The position numbers and the translations under genes were made by a program. Shown piece by piece: positions 26,075 through 33,909 of a stretch of DNA of 64,000 bases (its first letter is position 1; each line of letters begins with the position of its first letter). The notes under the pieces were generated by a model. The model worked only from the letters and a program-made list of their open reading frames with translations, was not told the DNA's origin and made no database searches. The DNA is from DATATV01 sp036268615 (lineage in GTDB: Bacteria > Actinomycetota > Actinomycetes > Mycobacteriales > Pseudonocardiaceae): assembly GCA_036268615.1 (NCBI GenBank), contig DATATV010000064.1, positions 1 to 64,000 on the forward strand, in the 5' to 3' direction.

Positions 26075-26611
26075 ATGTCCACTCTAGCCACCGCGCTGAT
26101 CATCAACGTCGCCGTCCTGTTCACCACGCTGGAAGCAGATCTGGGCACGCGCAAAATCAGCAATGTCCGGCTGCTGCGGCCGGTCCTGGTCGCCGCGGTC
26201 ATCATCCCGCTGTTCCTGCACCAGATCCTGCTGTCGGGCACCGGGCTGGTCATCGAGGTGGTCGCGGTACTGGTCGGGCTCGTGCTCGGTGCGCTGGCCG
26301 CCAGCCGGTTCCAGGTCAGCCGGGACCACGGCACCGGCCGCGCGATGTCCCGAGCGGGCTGGAGCTATGCGCTGATCTGGACAGCGATCATGCTCGCCCG
26401 CACCGCGTTCTCCTACGGAATGCAGCACTGGTTCGGCAGCCCGGTGGCCACCTGGCTGCTGGAGCACTCGGTGGCGCCCGGCGACATCGTCGCGGTGATC
26501 ACCAACGGGCTGATCTTCATGGCCGTCGCGATGATGCTGACCCGCACGCTCAGCCTGGCCGTCCGCCGGCAGCGGCTGCCGCAGGCCGCCCTGGCTGCCG
26601 GGTCCCTCTGA
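26075..26611 (+). CDS. CcdC/DUF1453-like integral membrane protein
   Basis: 178 residues with about five hydrophobic segments (MSTLATALIINVAVLFTTL; RPVLVAAVIIPLFL; VIEVVAVLVGLVLGALA; YALIWTAIMLARTAF; GLIFMAVAMML) and short polar loops, resembling the DUF1453/CcdC group of membrane proteins with no known activity. The ATG at 26075 is chosen because GAGGAAGG lies 5 nt upstream; an ATG 18 nt earlier would absorb that site. It is followed closely by a terminator hairpin, so it is probably monocistronic. Confidence 0.75.
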   Translation: MSTLATALIINVAVLFTTLEADLGTRKISNVRLLRPVLVAAVIIPLFLHQILLSGTGLVIEVVAVLVGLVLGALAASRFQVSRDHGTGRAMSRAGWSYALIWTAIMLARTAFSYGMQHWFGSPVATWLLEHSVAPGDIVAVITNGLIFMAVAMMLTRTLSLAVRRQRLPQAALAAGSL

Positions 26612-26619
26612 ACACAGAA

Positions 26620-26656
26620 GCGTGGCGCTGCCCGGTTCGACCGGACAGCGCCACGC
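26620..26656 (+). terminator. Terminator hairpin after the DUF1453-like gene
   Basis: An 11-bp perfect stem (gcgtggcgctg / cagcgccacgc) enclosing a further short ccggt/accgg helix, 8 bp after the stop codon. Confidence 0.85.
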
Positions 26657-26670
26657 ACATGCGGGTCGGC

Positions 26671-26781
26671 CTACCTGGCGCGAACAGGCACGTTTGTCTT
26701 CTGCGCCAACGCATCCACGGTCTCGCCGAGCTGGCCGACGGGCCGTTCGTCGAGTTGCGGCCCAGTTGTCGTGCTGACCAT
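26671..26781 (-). CDS. Small 36-residue ORF, unknown
   Basis: ATG at 26781 preceded by a purine-rich GGGGTGGGTGAAC; the product starts MVSTTTGPQLDERPVGQL and ends VPVRAR. The first twenty residues resemble the beginning of small actinobacterial phage-holin-superfamily/DUF1469 proteins (a TTGPQLDERxVGQL-type start), but the membrane helices that should follow are missing. It may be a gene remnant, a genuine small protein or chance. It lies between a terminator and an oxidoreductase gene. Low certainty. Confidence 0.35.
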   Translation of the reverse strand: MVSTTTGPQLDERPVGQLGETVDALAQKTNVPVRAR

Positions 26782-26837
26782 GTTCACCCACCCCTCACTC
26801 GGCTCTGACCGCGGGTACCCCGGCCGGGTCAGTGGGT

Positions 26838-27740
26838 TCAGGAGACGGTCAGCACGAGCTTGCCGCGAGCGTGTCCCGCGTCGATGACCGCGTGTGCGGC
26901 AGCCGCTTCGGCCAGTGGATACGTGCCGGCGATCGTGGTCACCAGTTCGCCCTTGGCCGCGCTCTCCGCCAGGCCCGCGAGGTCCACCGAGCTGTCGCCA
27001 CCGGAGGAGAACGTCACCCCGAGGCCGAACGCGGCCGGGTCGGCGATGGTGACCAGCCGGTCGGTGCCGCCGAGCAGTTCGATCGAGTCGGGCAGCGCAC
27101 CCTTGCCGGCCACGTCGAAGACGGCGTCCACGCCGTTGGGCGCGAGCGCGCGGACCCGCTCGACCAGGCCGGCGCCGTACTCGGTCGGGATCGCGCCGAG
27201 CGAGGCGAGGTAGTCGTGGTTGGCGGCGCTGGCGGTGCCGATCACGGTGGCACCCCGGGCGACCGCGAGTTGCACGGCGAGCGTGCCGACCGCGCCGGCC
27301 GCGCCGTGGATCAGCAGCGTGTCGCCCGCGCCGACCCCGAGCAGGTCCAGCACCCGCTGGCTGGTCTCACCGGCCACCGGCAGCGCCACCGCGGCCGGCC
27401 AGTCCAGGCCGGCGGGCTTCACCGTGATCCGGCTGGCCAGCGCGTATTCGGCATAGCTGCCCGTGTCCGACGAGCCGAGAACCTCGTCGCCGACGGCGAA
27501 GTCGGTCACCCCGTCGCCGATCGCGTCGACGGTGCCGGCGAGTTCCCTGCCCAGCACCGCGGGCAGCGGGGTCGGGAACGCGGCCTCCATCGCGCCGGAC
27601 CTGATCTTGCTGTCGACCGGGTTGACCCCGGCCACCGCCACCCGGACGCGTACCTGACCCGGACCGGGTTCCGGCTTGTCCACCTGGGCCTCGTGCAACA
27701 CCTCGACGCCGCCGAACGTGTCGATCTGAATGGCTTTCAT
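26838..27740 (-). CDS. NADP-dependent quinone oxidoreductase-like (zinc-less MDR) protein
   Basis: 300 residues of the medium-chain dehydrogenase/reductase superfamily, quinone-oxidoreductase branch: GroES-like N-terminus (VAVAGVNPVDSKIRSG, LGRELAGTVDAIG), then the Rossmann motif LIHGAAGAVGTLAVQLA and a C-terminus with TYPLAEAAAAHAVIDAGHARGK (given in segments). Catalytic zinc ligands are absent, as expected. It probably reduces quinones or enones with NADPH. ATG at 27740 has GAGGAG upstream. It is divergent from a MarR gene across a 183-bp region with paired operator-like sites, so repression by that regulator is likely. Confidence 0.9.
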   Translation of the reverse strand: MKAIQIDTFGGVEVLHEAQVDKPEPGPGQVRVRVAVAGVNPVDSKIRSGAMEAAFPTPLPAVLGRELAGTVDAIGDGVTDFAVGDEVLGSSDTGSYAEYALASRITVKPAGLDWPAAVALPVAGETSQRVLDLLGVGAGDTLLIHGAAGAVGTLAVQLAVARGATVIGTASAANHDYLASLGAIPTEYGAGLVERVRALAPNGVDAVFDVAGKGALPDSIELLGGTDRLVTIADPAAFGLGVTFSSGGDSSVDLAGLAESAAKGELVTTIAGTYPLAEAAAAHAVIDAGHARGKLVLTVS

Positions 27741-27780
27741 GGGCTGCTCCTCGGTAACGTACGTGCTCGGAACCCTTTAC

Positions 27781-27895
27781 CTGCCCGAACAGGCAATTGA
27801 CGGGGGTAGCTTCCCGCCCGACCGGAATTGTGACTCAGGTCTCCGTGGACCAGCCACTTGTGTCCGCCTGCGTGCCATCATCTGCCCGGACAGGC
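27781..27895. promoter_or_regulatory. Paired MarR-operator candidates
   Basis: Two 14-mers, ctgcccgaacaggc (27781-27794) and ctgcccggacaggc (27882-27895), differ at one base and share a CCTG-type dyad. They lie one near each divergent gene start, as expected for auto- and cross-regulation by the MarR protein. Confidence 0.6.
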
Positions 27896-27923
27896 TTACC
27901 GTGGCGACGGGAGGTGGGGCGCA

Positions 27924-28457
27924 ATGACCGAGTCAACCGCACCGCTGCCCGAACCGGCTCGGGCGGCGCCGATCAGTGACGCGATCTTCCGGGTCGCCCG
28001 GCTGCACCGGCTGCTCGCCGGACAGTTGCTGCGCGAAACCGGCCTGTACGCCGGACAGCAACTCGTGATGATGCAACTCTGGGACGCCGGCCCGCAGCGC
28101 CAGGTCGATCTCATCCGGGTGCTGGACTCCGACGCGGCGACGATGACCAGGACGATCACCCGACTGGAGAACGCCGGGTTCGTCCGCCGCCGACCGTGCC
28201 CGACCGACCGGCGGGCCACCCTCATCGAGCCGACCGTCGCCAGCCAGGCCCTGCGGCGACAGGTCGAGCAGGTCTGGTCTCAGCTGGAACAACTCACCAT
28301 CGCCGAACTCACCGAGACCGAGCAGACGACCGTGCTGAATCTGCTGCACCGCCTGGAACACACCCTGGCCGACTCCACCCACGCCACCGAGACCTGCGGC
28401 CCGCCGCCGGGAGTCACGCCCGGCGCCGACAGTCGCATCGCGCCGCCATCCGGGTGA
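27924..28457 (+). CDS. MarR-family transcriptional regulator
   Basis: 177 residues: N-terminal dimerisation helices (FRVARLHRLLAGQLLRETGL), a winged helix-turn-helix (QRQVDLIRVLDSDAATMTRTITRLENAGFVRRR with wing CPTDRRATLIEPT, in segments), C-terminal dimer helix and a disordered Pro-rich tail. The ATG at 27924 has GGAGGTGG 6 nt upstream, which decides the start over longer open frames. Divergent from the quinone oxidoreductase gene. MarR-type repressors usually respond to phenolic ligands or oxidation; no Cys is seen in the DNA-binding domain except one in the wing (RRRPCPTD). Confidence 0.9.
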   Translation: MTESTAPLPEPARAAPISDAIFRVARLHRLLAGQLLRETGLYAGQQLVMMQLWDAGPQRQVDLIRVLDSDAATMTRTITRLENAGFVRRRPCPTDRRATLIEPTVASQALRRQVEQVWSQLEQLTIAELTETEQTTVLNLLHRLEHTLADSTHATETCGPPPGVTPGADSRIAPPSG

Positions 28458-28679
28458 CTCCGCCCGGTGTCCGGCACCCGGGTGGAGACAACGGAATTCG
28501 CCGGACGAGCGGCGATCCCGGCGACGGACCGTGAGCAACAACTGCTCCGTGCCGCTGGTATGCCACCCCACAGGTGCGCGAAACTTTTTCATCGGGTAGA
28601 ACCACGATTAACCCCCCGCAATTCGCGCCGGGACAATCCGAGGCCGACAGCAATGCGCCACCTACGGGAAGGCTGTCCG

Positions 28680-29537
28680 ATGCCGGAGTACGCGACGCCG
28701 ACCAGAACGGCTGTGAGACCGATCCCGACGCCCCGAGCCGCGGTCGACCGCGGTCCGCGCATCGTGGTCGGTACGGACAGCTCCCGCTGGGGGCGGTTGG
28801 CCGTGCACTGGGCGGCCGCACACGCGTGGCTGGCCAAGGCGACGCTGGAGCTGGTCGGCGGTCCCGAACCCGAGTCGGAGTCCGATCCCCGGCTGGATCT
28901 CGCCCGGGAGTTCCCGGCCCTGCCGGTGATCAGCCGGCGCACCGCCGACACCGTCACCGGCCTGGTCGACGCCGCGGCCGGCGCCGAACTCGTGGTGCTC
29001 GGCCGGCGCGGACACCAGCACGGCGGCGACGGTCTGGGCAGCAACGTGCTGCCGGTGGCCGAGCAGGCCCGCTGCGACGTGCTCGTCGTGGGTGGCCGGA
29101 TGACCGCGATCCACGGCGACCACCGGTGGATCTCGGTGGTGCTCGGCTCGGCCGCGGACCCGTTCGCGCTGCGCAGTGCGGCCCGGTTGGCCGCATTGCG
29201 CTCGGCCCGACTGCGCATCCTCTACGGGCCGGCCTGGTCCGACCGACGGGCGCCGACCCAGCCGATCGACCGCTGCCTTTCCGTGCTGCGCCAAGCCGCC
29301 CGGCTCGTCAGTGACGTTGAGCCGACCGTGCCGACGGTCACCGAGTTGATGTCCGCCGATCCGAAGGCCGACATCGCCCGACCCGACCACACCGACGTGC
29401 TGGTCGTCGGCGTCGGCCGCAGGCTCAACCCGCTCGCGCTGGCCGCGCTGGAGCGGGCGGAGAGCCCGGTGCTGGTCGCCCACCCCAAGACCACCCGATC
29501 GGGGATCACGCTGCCGGCGGCCCGCTCAGCGCAGTGA
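28680..29537 (+). CDS. Universal stress protein, two UspA-like domains
   Basis: 285 residues. The first Usp domain (about 25-140) begins RIVVGTDSSRWGRLAVHWAA and contains GAELVVLGRRGHQH followed by GLGSNVLPVAEQARCDVLVV, the region of the ATP-binding G-2x-G-9x-G motif. The second domain (about 145-275) starts ISVVLGSAADPFALRSAARL and ends ESPVLVAH, but its nucleotide loop is degenerate. Tandem Usp proteins are typical of actinobacterial dormancy and stress regulons. The ATG at 28680 follows GGGAAGG. The last 12 bp overlap the convergent PPK2 gene. Confidence 0.85.
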   Translation: MPEYATPTRTAVRPIPTPRAAVDRGPRIVVGTDSSRWGRLAVHWAAAHAWLAKATLELVGGPEPESESDPRLDLAREFPALPVISRRTADTVTGLVDAAAGAELVVLGRRGHQHGGDGLGSNVLPVAEQARCDVLVVGGRMTAIHGDHRWISVVLGSAADPFALRSAARLAALRSARLRILYGPAWSDRRAPTQPIDRCLSVLRQAARLVSDVEPTVPTVTELMSADPKADIARPDHTDVLVVGVGRRLNPLALAALERAESPVLVAHPKTTRSGITLPAARSAQ

Positions 29538-30386
29538 GGCCGCGTGATCAGGCACGAAGTGCTGTAGTTCCTTGGGCGGCCGCACGTACCCGGTCGACGG
29601 CGGGCGGTGCGGCAGCTTGAGCGGCTGCCACTTCACCTCGTGGTAAGGGATCGTGGACAGCAGGTGCGCGATCATGTTGATCCGAGCGCTGCGCTTGTCC
29701 TCGCTCTCCACCACGTTCCACGGTGACTCGGGGATGTCGGTGTGCACGAACATCTCGTCCTTCGCCCGCGAGTAGTCCTCCCACCGGCTGATCGACTCCA
29801 GGTCCATGGTGGACAGTTTCCAGCGGCGCATGGGGTCGTCGAGCCGCGACTCGAACCGCTGCTGCTGTTCCTCGTCACTCACCGAGAACCAGTATTTGCG
29901 CAGCAGAATGCCGTCCTCGACGAGCAGTCGCTCGATGATCGGGCACTGTTGCAGGAACCGCTTGTGCTCCTCGGGTGTGCAGAAGCCCATCACCTTCTCG
30001 ACACCGGCCCGGTTGTACCAGCTGCGGTCGAACAGCACGATCTCCCCGCCGGCCGGCAGGTTGGCCAGGTAACGCTCGAAGTACCACTGGGTGCGTTCGC
30101 GCTCGGTCGGCGCCGGCAGCGCGACGATACGGGTGACCCGGGGGTTGAGATACTCGGTGACCCGCTTGATCGTGCCGCCCTTGCCGGCCGCGTCCCGCCC
30201 CTCGAAGACGACGACCACCCGAGCGCCCTGCGCCCGCACCCATTCCTGCAGCTTGACCAGCTCGGCCTGGAGGCGGAGCAGTTCCTTCTCGTAGGCCCGG
30301 CGGGGCAGCCGGTCCTGATGCGTGGGTTTGTCACCGTTCTTGGCCGACACGCTGGCCTCCGTACGTCGCTGGTCACCGGGTTGCAT
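29526..30386 (-). CDS. ppk2: Polyphosphate kinase 2 family protein
   Basis: 286 residues with the PPK2 core: Walker A FEGRDAAGKGGTIKR (about 61-75), lid-loop and Walker B IVLFDRSWYNRAGVE, and the downstream GFCTPEEHKRFL, ILLRKYWFSVSDEEQQ and WKLSTMDLESISRW segments. It transfers phosphate between polyphosphate and nucleotides; the length and single domain fit class I (ADP/GDP phosphorylating), but the class is inference. The gene converges on the Usp gene with a 12-bp overlap, giving an energy/stress pair whose transcripts are partly antisense. Confidence 0.93.
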   Translation of the reverse strand: MQPGDQRRTEASVSAKNGDKPTHQDRLPRRAYEKELLRLQAELVKLQEWVRAQGARVVVVFEGRDAAGKGGTIKRVTEYLNPRVTRIVALPAPTERERTQWYFERYLANLPAGGEIVLFDRSWYNRAGVEKVMGFCTPEEHKRFLQQCPIIERLLVEDGILLRKYWFSVSDEEQQQRFESRLDDPMRRWKLSTMDLESISRWEDYSRAKDEMFVHTDIPESPWNVVESEDKRSARINMIAHLLSTIPYHEVKWQPLKLPHRPPSTGYVRPPKELQHFVPDHAASLR

Positions 30387-30425
30387 CCGGTCCAGTGTGG
30401 CCCTGGCAGGGCCTCGGCGCCCGAC

Positions 30426-31319
30426 TTACGGCACGGTGATTGTGAAAGCGGCGGTCTGGACCGGACCGGCGATCTGGAAGCCGACGAACACCCGCCACGA
30501 ACCGGTCTCCGGGAACAGGCCCTGGCTGGTCAGCTCGGACGGTTTGGTGGCTTTGGTCGCCGGACTCAGCTGGACCGTCGCGAGGTCACCGACGTGGAAC
30601 GCGATCAGGTGCGCGTAGCCGTCCAGGTACCGCTGGAAGTAGCCGACCGGCTTGCCACCGCTGCTGAAGTCGAGCGTCAACGCGCTGACCGCACCGGCGG
30701 CGGGCCGTCCGGCCAGCCGGACCGTGACTCCACCGACGACCGCGCCGGTGGCCGGTGGCGGCAGCGCGACCGGGCTGACCGGGCCGGGCACGGTGAACGG
30801 CCGGGACAGTACGTACACCAACGGCGTGCCGGCACTGGTGTCCGGCGCCGCGAAGCTCACGTAGGCCCGGTACGCACCAGGTGCCAACGCCGGCAGCGAA
30901 ACGTTCCACGTCCCGTCCTCCCGCATCGCCGGATCACCATGCTGATAGCCGGTGAGGTCGGAACGGACCAGGTCGAACAGCATCAACTGGCCGTCGTCGG
31001 GCTGATACCGGGTGACCGTCCGCCCGTCCGGCCCACTGATCCGGAAGGCGAACACACCCGGCGCCCCCGCCGGCACGGTCTCGGTCACCGCCGCCAACGA
31101 GTAGCCGCCGACCGCACCGGCCAGCCCGGTACCGCCCGGCGCCGCCATGGCCAGCGGGGAGGCACTCGGCGCCGGCGCCATCCCGGCCATGCCAGCCATC
31201 CCGGACATGTCCGCCATGCCGGTCATCGGTGCCGGCGACGTGCCGGTGGTGGCCGAGCTGCACCCGGCCACCACCGCCGTCAGCACGACGGCCGCCACGA
31301 ACCCACGACGAGCGATCAC
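30426..31319 (-). CDS. Met-rich secreted lipoprotein linked to the LPMO gene
   Basis: 297 residues. The GTG at 31319 has GGGAAGGGAG 5 nt upstream; signal peptide with lipobox VVAGC (C20). The mature N-terminus is strikingly Met-rich (PMTGMADMSGMAGMAGM, about residues 31-47), a pattern typical of Cu(I)-binding proteins. Two beta-sandwich-like halves follow (about 70-170 and 175-297) with YQPDDGQLMLFDLVRSDLTG, GYFQRYLDGYAHLIAFH and WRVFVGFQIAG; several His and Met residues in them could bind metal. It is 29 bp downstream of the AA10 LPMO gene on the same strand. A copper-delivery or electron-supply role is inference from the motif and the neighbour. Confidence 0.75.
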   Translation of the reverse strand: MIARRGFVAAVVLTAVVAGCSSATTGTSPAPMTGMADMSGMAGMAGMAPAPSASPLAMAAPGGTGLAGAVGGYSLAAVTETVPAGAPGVFAFRISGPDGRTVTRYQPDDGQLMLFDLVRSDLTGYQHGDPAMREDGTWNVSLPALAPGAYRAYVSFAAPDTSAGTPLVYVLSRPFTVPGPVSPVALPPPATGAVVGGVTVRLAGRPAAGAVSALTLDFSSGGKPVGYFQRYLDGYAHLIAFHVGDLATVQLSPATKATKPSELTSQGLFPETGSWRVFVGFQIAGPVQTAAFTITVP

Positions 31320-31348
31320 CGCACTCCCTTCCCGCGCGTCCTGGTCGG

Positions 31349-32389
31349 TTACGGGCTCTGACAGGAGACGCTGGTCGGGACGCTCGGTGTGCCGGAGTAG
31401 TTCGCGGTGAAGCCGAAGGACGTGCTCGCCGCGGCTGCGAGCTGACCGTTCCAGCTCGCGTTGCTCACCGACGCCAGCGACCCGGCCTGCGACAACGTGC
31501 CGTTCCACGAACTGCTCACCGTCTCCCCGTCGGGCACGATCCAGCCGACATTCCAGCCGTACATCGGGGCGGTGGTCGGGTTGGCGACCGTCACCTGCGC
31601 CTGGAACCCGCCGGGCCAGCTGTTGGTGATCATGTAGGTCGCCGCGCACGGGGTCGTGCTGGGCGGCGGGGACGCACCCGCGCCGATCCCCGTCACGTTG
31701 CCGTTGCCGCCGTCGAACATCACGTCCGAGCAGCCAAGGAAGTTCTCCGTGCTGTCCGAGCGCACCCACTGCGAGAAGATCACGTGGTAGCCGGTCTTGT
31801 TCGCCGGCAGCGTCGCGGTCCAGTAGTAGTAACTGCTGATGCTGCCCGGGTCGCCGACCGATGGCGGGTTGGTGGCCGTCGAGAAGGGCAGCGACTCCAG
31901 GTCGGCCCAGGTGAGCGGCTTGGTCGGGTCCCAGCCGTCCTTGGTGATGTAGAGGTTGAACGTACCGGGGTGCGCGGCCCACTTGTTGTAGGTGATCTGC
32001 ACGGTCGAGCCCGCGGTCACGTGGGTGACCGGCCAGTCGCTGCGGGCCTGGTCGAAGCCGGAGAAGTCGTAGTAGTTGCTGTTGCCGCTGCACAGTTTCC
32101 CGTCCGGGATCACGCCCGTCGTACCGCCGGCCGCGGTGCGGTTGCCCACTGCGAACCAGTTGTACAGCGGAGTGGGTCCACTCTGCGCGATCGCCGCCTG
32201 GCAGGCCGGATTCTGCGGCACGAGCTCCCCGGTGGAGGTGAGACCGTCCTCGTAACACAGGAAAGTACGGCTGCCGATCGACTCCAGCGCGCCGTGCGCC
32301 GACGCCTGCGGCGCGGCCAGGATCGCGCTCGCCAGCGCGGAGACCAGCGCGACCGTCGCGGCCATGATCAGGGTGCGTCGTGTCCTCAC
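31349..32389 (-). CDS. AA10 lytic polysaccharide monooxygenase with CBM2
   Basis: 346 residues. Signal peptide ends QASA so that the mature protein starts at His32 (HGALES), the first histidine-brace ligand; the second is His140 (NKWAAHPGTFN). The AA10 domain carries the usual SGGTTGVIPDGKLC-like and YYYWTATLPANKTGYHVI elements (the latter in segments) and a late SDVMF with the axial Phe. A Pro/Thr linker leads to a CBM2 (about 245-345) with TSFGFTANYSG. It is a copper enzyme that oxidatively cleaves crystalline cellulose or chitin. The GTG at 32389 has GGAGG upstream. It probably shares a transcript with the Met-rich lipoprotein and perhaps the Cip1-like gene 41 bp upstream. Confidence 0.95.
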   Translation of the reverse strand: MRTRRTLIMAATVALVSALASAILAAPQASAHGALESIGSRTFLCYEDGLTSTGELVPQNPACQAAIAQSGPTPLYNWFAVGNRTAAGGTTGVIPDGKLCSGNSNYYDFSGFDQARSDWPVTHVTAGSTVQITYNKWAAHPGTFNLYITKDGWDPTKPLTWADLESLPFSTATNPPSVGDPGSISSYYYWTATLPANKTGYHVIFSQWVRSDSTENFLGCSDVMFDGGNGNVTGIGAGASPPPSTTPCAATYMITNSWPGGFQAQVTVANPTTAPMYGWNVGWIVPDGETVSSSWNGTLSQAGSLASVSNASWNGQLAAAASTSFGFTANYSGTPSVPTSVSCQSP

Positions 32390-32430
32390 ATCACTCGACC
32401 TCCATCTTGCTGATTCGGGTTCTGGTCCGG

Positions 32431-33615
32431 TCAGCCGCAGCCGATCCGGCTGGTGCCCAGCGCTACGTCGTCGAACGAGAACGTGTCGGCGCCGACCCCG
32501 TAGCTCTCCCAGCCGAGCTTCAGATCGGTCAGCCGGGGCCGCCAGTTCGCCCCACTACCGGCCAACCACTGCCCGTCGAGGTCCTGGGTGGGCACGCCGT
32601 CCTCGGCCAGGCCCGCAACCGCGGTGCCGTTGAGCCAGGTCTGGAGCCGGCCGTTGTTTCCGTCGACGGAGAACTCAAGGCAGGTCCACACGTTCGTGGG
32701 CAGCACCGCGCTCTGCGCCACTCCGGCCGGGCTCTGCGCGGGCAGCGTGGCGTCGTCGGACTGCCGGTTCCACATCAGCGCGCCGTTCTGGCCACCGAGC
32801 CGCAGGTCGGTGTTGCCGTCGGCGGAGTCGTTCATCGCCAGGAAGGTCACATGTGCGGTGGGCAGCGGGGTGCTGTGTCGGACCCACAGTCGGACGAACC
32901 AGGTCGGGCTCGCGGTGGCCATGTCGGTGAGGTCGTCGACGAAGACGTGGTTGCAGTAGCCTGCCGCGCCGGTGACCAGGACCGAATTGGCGCCGGTGTG
33001 CGCGCTGGTGTTGTCGATCGCCGCGGTGCCGGTGCCCGCGCAACTCGGCGTCACTGTGCTCCATCGGCCGGAGGGCGTCGGGCCGGACTGGTTCTCGAAG
33101 CCGTCACAGAAGATTGTTCCCGCGATCGTGCAGCCGCTGCCGGTCGGTGGGCCGGTCGTTGTGGTGGTCGTGGTGGTCGTCGGGGGCGGGGTGCCGGCGC
33201 AGACCTGGCCGTTGACCGCGAAGTCGACCGGGGTGGCGTTGGTGCCGGAAAATGTTGCCTGGAAACCGAAACTCGTTGAGCCGCCGGTCGCCAGGGTGCC
33301 GTTGTAGGGCTCGTTGGCCGCGATGACCGCCGCACCGGTCTGGGTCAGCTGGGTGTTCCAGGCCGAGGTCACCTGTTGGTCGCCCGGGAACGTCCAGCTC
33401 ACGTTCCACGTGTTCACCGCCGGGCCGTTGTTGGTCACGGTGATGGTCGAGGTGAATCCGCCGGCCCACTGGTTGACCTGATCGGTTACCTGACACGGAC
33501 CGGTTGCGGCGGCTGCGGGGCTCGTGCTGAGGGTGGGCAGCGCTACGGCGAGAGCGAGCAAAGCCAGGGTGGCGAAGGGAATCGCCAGACGGCGGGACAC
33601 TCGTTCGACGCGCAT
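32431..33615 (-). CDS. Secreted CBM2 plus Cip1-like domain protein
   Basis: 394 residues. Signal peptide (ends about AAAATG), N-terminal CBM2 (about 38-140: QVTDQVNQWAGGFTSTITVT, TSFGFQATFSG), a poly-Thr/Pro linker (about 143-157) and a C-terminal domain (about 160-394) matching Cip1-like proteins: FCDGFENQSG, the central HVTFLAMNDSADGNTDLRLG and a terminal FSFDDVALG. Fungal Cip1 is co-secreted with cellulases; bacterial homologues occur in actinomycetes and a lyase activity on glucuronan has been reported for relatives. ATG at 33615. It is upstream of the LPMO gene on the same strand, forming a lignocellulose-attack group. Confidence 0.88.
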   Translation of the reverse strand: MRVERVSRRLAIPFATLALLALAVALPTLSTSPAAAATGPCQVTDQVNQWAGGFTSTITVTNNGPAVNTWNVSWTFPGDQQVTSAWNTQLTQTGAAVIAANEPYNGTLATGGSTSFGFQATFSGTNATPVDFAVNGQVCAGTPPPTTTTTTTTTGPPTGSGCTIAGTIFCDGFENQSGPTPSGRWSTVTPSCAGTGTAAIDNTSAHTGANSVLVTGAAGYCNHVFVDDLTDMATASPTWFVRLWVRHSTPLPTAHVTFLAMNDSADGNTDLRLGGQNGALMWNRQSDDATLPAQSPAGVAQSAVLPTNVWTCLEFSVDGNNGRLQTWLNGTAVAGLAEDGVPTQDLDGQWLAGSGANWRPRLTDLKLGWESYGVGADTFSFDDVALGTSRIGCG

Positions 33616-33764
33616 GGCCGGCTCCGGTGGTTGGCAGCGGAGCCGAGTGTCCGAGCGCCGCCCGGTACGCACAAGCACCGTGATCTCAGCCAGCACGTCT
33701 GAACACCGTGCTCGCTGGCCGGATCGATTGACGATCGGTAATGGCAGCGAAAGTTACAGGGGCG
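33616..33764. other. Upstream region of the Cip1-LPMO-lipoprotein group
   Basis: Non-coding; must contain the promoter of the minus-strand secreted-enzyme group. No CebR-type palindrome was recognised. Confidence 0.35.
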
Positions 33765-33839
33765 CTGTCGCGCCAGCGACGCTCTAGCGCCAGGAGCGAA
33801 GCGACCATCTTTGACCGCCAGACCATCTTTGACCGCCAG
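33765..33839 (+). repeat. Dispersed short repeat, copy 3, followed by an 18-bp direct duplication
   Basis: 33765-33803 matches the 24331-24370 element (ctgtcgcgccagcgacgc then gccaggagcgaagcg). Immediately after it accatctttgaccgccag occurs twice without a gap (33804-33821, 33822-33839). The same pairing of this element with a tandem repeat is seen at 24.3-24.7 kb. Confidence 0.65.
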
Positions 33840-33909
33840 ACCGCCCGACCATCCAAAAAACCCGAACAACCGCCGTGCCACCAAGGATCATCAGATCTAG
33901 CCTGACCAG

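Noticed and set aside
28458..28679. Extra N-terminal 71 codons on the universal stress protein
   Set aside because: The frame is open, but this segment has no Usp features, and a good ribosome site precedes the ATG at 28680.
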